This document shows positions 60,785-64,000 of a DNA stretch of 64,000 bases, one piece after another. How positions within the stretch are numbered: the first letter of the stretch is position 1; every line of letters begins with the position of its first letter. Source of the stretch: Proteromonas lacertae (lineage: Eukaryota; Sar; Bigyra; Opalinata; Proteromonadidae); contig NGBS01000308.1 in assembly GCA_002245135.1 (NCBI GenBank), positions 1 to 64,000 of the forward strand, given 5' to 3'. The notes beneath the pieces were generated by a model that was given only the letters and a program-made list of their open reading frames with translations, made no database searches and was not told the origin of the DNA. The position numbers and the translations under genes were made by a program.

Positions 60785-61489
60785 ATGCCTTGTGATGTAT
60801 AATTCTTATTATTATATTTTATACAGAAATTCACATACCCACATGACTTTCAAAGACATTTTAAAGAGTAGACTATATAAATAACAATATTTATCAATTT
60901 TAGGTTTATTATAAGAGGAGCAACAATTGAAGATTCTCATGAAGTGTATAGATTAATAAAAGAATTAGCTATATATGAAGATCAATTAGATGAATTAATT
61001 GTGAGTGAAGAAGATATAAAGAATGATGGATTTGGTGAGCATCCATTATATGGATGTATTTTAGCAGAAAAAGAAGATAATCATTCTATAGTTGGAATAG
61101 TTACATATTTTCTAGCGTATAAAATATCAATTATATATTGACGAATATTTTTTTATGTATATATATATATATAGATATTCAACTTGGAATGGTAAAACAT
61201 TCTTCTTAGAAGATTTGTTTGTTATGCCTGATTACAGAAGAAAAGGATTAGGGAGAGCATTATTTCAGACATGTTCCTACGTATCAAAAGTATTAATTGT
61301 ATGGAATATGTATTTTAGAGACTTGACTGCAGTAGATTTCAGTTTACAGTGATGAATTGGAATAAACCAGCTCAAGAGTTATATTTAAAAGTTGGATGTA
61401 CTAACTTGGATAAAAAATGTGTATATATACAGAAAATCGAATGCAGAGATGAAATAGCAAAACAGATTGAGGAAGAAATGAAAAAATGA
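60785..61489 (+). CDS. GNAT acetyltransferase, SSAT-like, copy 2
   Basis: Spliced start MPCDKFTYPHDFQRHFKEFI with an intron at 60797-60836, then others near 60867-60903, 61120-61174 and 61290-61318. The protein matches copy 1 almost block for block: IRGATIEDSHEVYRLIKELA, DGFGEHPLYGCILA, FFLEDLFVMPDYRRKGLGRA, NWNKPAQELYLKVG, ending QIEEEMKK then TGA TAG. GEHP is identical to the human SSAT motif. Intron positions match copy 1 while intron sequences and lengths differ. Orientation is opposite to copy 1, so the pair is not a simple tandem copy. Confidence 0.86.
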
Positions 61490-61690
61490 TAGAATTTCAA
61501 TAAAAAACGTACTGCTTACTTGAAAATTTAATATAACAATTATTAATAAGAAACTTGCTTTTTTTCAATTCTTTTTAATCCAAATTTTGCATATACCTGT
61601 TTAATGGATGTAAATACTAAAACACATAATTAAAATTACGCAAACATTTATGATAGCAATATAGAATCTCACTTTTTTCTCTTTTTACTT

Positions 61691-61713
61691 TTTTGACATT
61701 ACACTTGTCAAAA
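61691..61713. promoter_or_regulatory. Palindrome TTTTGACA-7 nt-TGTCAAAA
   Basis: Perfect 8-bp arms with spacer TTACACT, ending 25 nt upstream of the 61739 start codon. The same TTTTGACA occurs twice, in direct orientation, before the next paralogue. Confidence 0.6.
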
Positions 61714-61738
61714 TCTAGTTCAGTTACATTTTTGTGAA

Positions 61739-62329
61739 ATGAAAATCTTCTTATTTTTACTTGTTATTGCTTGTAGTGTTAGATCTTCAGAAATCAGAAA
61801 AGATTTACAAACTCTTCAGGTAGTTTAGAATCAAATCAACACTATAACAGTATATCGGATAAGAATAATATTCTGAGAGGAGGATTAACTAAATCTATAA
61901 GTATAGAACTCAAGAAGAAGAAGTATGAAAAAATAGTGAATCTACAATTGTTACAGTTGATTTCAAAATAAATAATTGGGATGGGTGTGGCTCTAGATCT
62001 AGATCTTATTATGCAGCTGGTGTACTATCAAATGTTGAAAATATTAAAGATGAAGATATAAAACTTGTTGATAAACATCTATTAAATTATTGTGAGTATA
62101 AAGATGCACAATTTAGACTAGATGAGCATGTTGATGTTGAATTTAAGTATTTTACTTTAGCTATTTTCAATTTCAAAGAAGAATTAGTTGCAAGAAAAAC
62201 CATAGCATTGTCTGGATTCGTTGCTGCTGACATGGGAGTAGTTGTTTTAGGTGTATTTACATTGATTATGGTTGTTGTATTATTGATATGGACATGTTGT
62301 TATTGTGCTTATAAGAAAAATAAGAAGTA
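61739..62329 (+). pseudogene. Small type I membrane protein, tandem copy 1, apparently frame-broken
   Basis: Begins with a signal peptide (MKIFLFLLVIACSVRSSE). The frame must shift by -1 shortly after IRK to reach LRGGLTKSISIELKKK, and again near 61927 (GAAGTATGAAAAAATAG, which is either a frameshift or a 14-nt intron) to reach VTVDFKINNWDGCG. Then it is open through a helix (VVVLGVFTLIMVVVLLIWTCC) and a basic tail ending KKNKK before TAA. The N-terminal signal, a TxxVxFNxxIxNW-C-like block, TM and tail match the next two genes. Broken or with unresolved tiny introns. Confidence 0.5.
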
Positions 62330-62396
62330 ATTACAGTTGTATATAAATTAAAATCCGATATAATCATATTAATTAACTTTATATTTTTATATGTAA

Positions 62397-62416
62397 TTTT
62401 GACAGTCATTTTGACA
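62397..62416 (+). promoter_or_regulatory. Direct repeat of TTTTGACA before tandem copy 2
   Basis: TTTTGACA at 62397-62404 and again at 62409-62416, 12 bp apart, ending 24 nt before the 62440 start codon. The spacing to the start matches the palindrome before copy 1 (25 nt). Confidence 0.55.
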
Positions 62417-62439
62417 TATTGTTTTTTTTTCTTCTATTC

Positions 62440-63117
62440 ATGAATAAAAGATTATCTATATTTTTATTCATATTTTTTATGTGTATAGACTCTGCGCATG
62501 ATTTAAAAAGTAATCTACTATCGATAAATGCTTTGAATACTAATAATCTTAAATCAAAAGAGATGATAGATAAGAACAAGTTAACAAACGGTACTGTGTC
62601 TTTATCATTGAAATATATATCAAGTGAATTAATTGGTGATAATCTAGAAGTAAAAGTAGAAATAGATGTCAAGAATCTCGATAATTGTTCTAATATACCA
62701 ATTGTATGTTTTACCTACAATCTACCAGACATTCCACAAAAAGACATTGATGATTCAATTTTAAAAAGCAATAAACATATCAACACATGTTCAGGCAGTT
62801 TATCATTGAAATTTTTAGTTAGTGACACATTACCAAATGTTTATTACATCTATTTCGGTATTCTTAACTCAGAGAAGAAAGTAGAAGCTAATCAAATAAT
62901 CCAATTAAATAAACCATCGAGTAATAGTGTTAAATTAGATGGATGGTCATACTGTGTTATTGCTTTAGCAATATTTGCATTTCTAATGGTTGTAGGACTA
63001 ATAGGATGGACTGTATTTTTCTGTAGAAAAAGAAAAGAAAATACAACTCAAGAATCTAAAGGTCACATAGCAGAATCTTTGTTGAAGAGTAATAGTGCAG
63101 ATAGTGATGATGATTAA
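62440..63117 (+). CDS. Small type I membrane protein, tandem copy 2
   Basis: Signal peptide MNKRLSIFLFIFFMCIDSAH. The ectodomain of about 150 residues has NNLKSKEMIDKNKL, EVKVEIDVKNLDNCSNIPIV (the C in a NxxxC block shared with copies 1 and 3), and HINTCSGSLSLKFLVSDTLP. One TM helix (VIALAIFAFLMVVGLIGWTVF) and a basic/acidic tail ending SADSDDD before TAA. No known domain; the fold is probably a beta-sandwich by its alternating pattern (inference). The two TTTTGACA boxes lie just upstream. Confidence 0.72.
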   Translation: MNKRLSIFLFIFFMCIDSAHDLKSNLLSINALNTNNLKSKEMIDKNKLTNGTVSLSLKYISSELIGDNLEVKVEIDVKNLDNCSNIPIVCFTYNLPDIPQKDIDDSILKSNKHINTCSGSLSLKFLVSDTLPNVYYIYFGILNSEKKVEANQIIQLNKPSSNSVKLDGWSYCVIALAIFAFLMVVGLIGWTVFFCRKRKENTTQESKGHIAESLLKSNSADSDDD

Positions 63118-63260
63118 CTAATTAATATATGTTATAATTCTATTGATTGATAGTTTTTCGATTGTTGGATAAATTATGCGATTGTTATATTATCAATCGA
63201 TGGTTATTTCGATTGTTTTTCTCACTTTGTGTTTGTGTTTTAATTGATTTTTATCGCTCT

Positions 63261-63854
63261 ATGCAACTTTATTTACTCCAATTTATAATTTTATTTACTT
63301 TTAGTTTATGTATTGATCCAATTGATAAATTAAATAACAGAAATATCAAGGGGAATGTGATTTCTTCTTTTTCAGTTGCAGATATATCAGTAAATATAAG
63401 TGAAATTGTTGTGGATTTAACATCAAAGCCAAAAACTGTATCATTTAATCTAAATATAACAAATTGGCCATCTTGTGAAAGTAGTTATAACAGTAGTGTA
63501 TTAGTTGGTACATCTAATGAATTTTCCGATTCTGATATAATGATGAGAAAAGCAGAACTAAAGGGATGTGAACACAAAATAGTTAGACCATTTGAGTTAT
63601 ATACAAAGGATGAACCTCATGTATTATATATGGTAGTGGCAATTATGAAGAATCAAAATATATTTTCAAAGAATATTATCAAAATATTAGATAATCCAGA
63701 AAATAAACCAGCAAATGTATGGTTGTTGTATGTTATACTATTTCCTGTACTTATTGTTGTTATAGCGCTTGTTGTGGGTTTATGGTGTTATTGTTCTTAT
63801 TATCACAAGAAGAAAGAAAATACAAATTCAAATCAGATAAACCTTTTGATGTGA
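63261..63854 (+). CDS. Small type I membrane protein, tandem copy 3
   Basis: Start at 63261 gives a signal peptide (MQLYLLQFIILFTFSLCI); an in-frame upstream extension to 63147 lacks one. Ectodomain: VISSFSVADISVNISEIVVD, TVSFNLNITNWPSCESSYN, KAELKGCEHKIVRPFELY. One TM helix (WLLYVILFPVLIVVIALVVGLW) and a Cys/Lys juxtamembrane (CYCSYYHKKKEN). Ends NLLM then TGA TGA TAA. TCGATTGTT-type strings recur three to four times in the 110 bp before the start (63160-63230) in place of TTTTGACA. Confidence 0.7.
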   Translation: MQLYLLQFIILFTFSLCIDPIDKLNNRNIKGNVISSFSVADISVNISEIVVDLTSKPKTVSFNLNITNWPSCESSYNSSVLVGTSNEFSDSDIMMRKAELKGCEHKIVRPFELYTKDEPHVLYMVVAIMKNQNIFSKNIIKILDNPENKPANVWLLYVILFPVLIVVIALVVGLWCYCSYYHKKKENTNSNQINLLM

Positions 63855-64000
63855 TGATAATAATAATTTATAATTTTATTAATTTTGTATGAATATAAAT
63901 AATGTTGATTTGTTTGGTAGAAAATAATCAATTATTCATCACTTTTTTTCTTTTCTATTTGTAACGAATATATTTTTAATAATTTTTATTCTCTTTATTC
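63855..64000. other. Window-end intergenic stretch
   Basis: AT-rich; contains AACGAATATATTTTT at 63963, another copy of the element seen upstream of minus-strand genes at 17762 and 22639. No gene visible. Confidence 0.4.

Noticed and set aside
1-64000. tRNA or rRNA genes
   Set aside because: No cloverleaf or rRNA-like GC-rich conserved segment was seen; a covariance-model scan would be needed to exclude short RNAs.

Overview
This is a strongly AT-rich eukaryotic nuclear window. Genes lie close together on both strands and are cut by very short introns, mostly 18-45 nt, starting GTAT/GTA and ending in a T/A-rich ...TAG. TAA, TAG and TGA all end genes, so the nuclear code looks standard. The content (P2X receptors, a BEACH protein, SMC3, XPF, Tim50, tetraspanin, a Tra2-like SR factor, a dynein heavy-chain remnant, a laminin/EGF-type receptor kinase, LRR pseudokinases) fits a free-living unicellular eukaryote. 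I cannot place the lineage. The P2X ectodomains are cysteine-rich and unusually animal-like. Coordinates below come from exon models read by eye from ORFs, GT...AG junctions and paralogue alignment.

Layout. Positions 1-157 hold the 3' end of an unknown gene. Positions 285-12301 hold five P2X-type ATP-gated channel loci: a decayed copy and two intact copies on the minus strand, then two intact copies on the plus strand. Within this block are a 68-bp tandem repeat, an inversion-broken dynein heavy-chain fragment and about 2 kb of decayed sequence. Positions 12480-25555 hold ordinary single genes: a membrane RING E3, a TMEM234 homologue, a secreted EGF/Calx-beta/PA14 protein, TIM50, a Q/N-rich protein, a membrane ankyrin protein, a NIPA-type Mg2+ transporter, a Tra2-like RS-RRM-RS factor and a tetraspanin. 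Positions 25692-28884 hold a broken pseudokinase-LRR gene, followed by XPF (29111-31886) and a very large BEACH/WD40 gene (32016-42823). Positions 43208-51597 hold a type I membrane protein, the EGF-repeat receptor kinase, a PUB-like protein, a RING-H2 protein, an unknown gene and a Cys/His-finger coiled-coil protein. SMC3 (51760-55437) has an E2F-type site just upstream. Positions 55648-61489 carry two alternating pairs of pseudokinase-LRR plus SSAT-type acetyltransferase. The window ends with three tandem small type I membrane proteins, the first apparently broken.

Themes. (1) The P2X array shows blockwise identity suggesting gene conversion, even with the pseudogene, and paralogue-specific introns. 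(2) A CpG-containing element (TCGTT, often ATTCGTTT) recurs a few to about 35 nt upstream of start codons, suggesting very compact promoters. (3) Several otherwise good genes have single-base frame breaks. These may be assembly indels, real decay, or in one case a canonical -1 slippery heptamer. P2X receptors and LvsA-type BEACH proteins both act in contractile-vacuole biology in Dictyostelium; their co-occurrence here is suggestive only.
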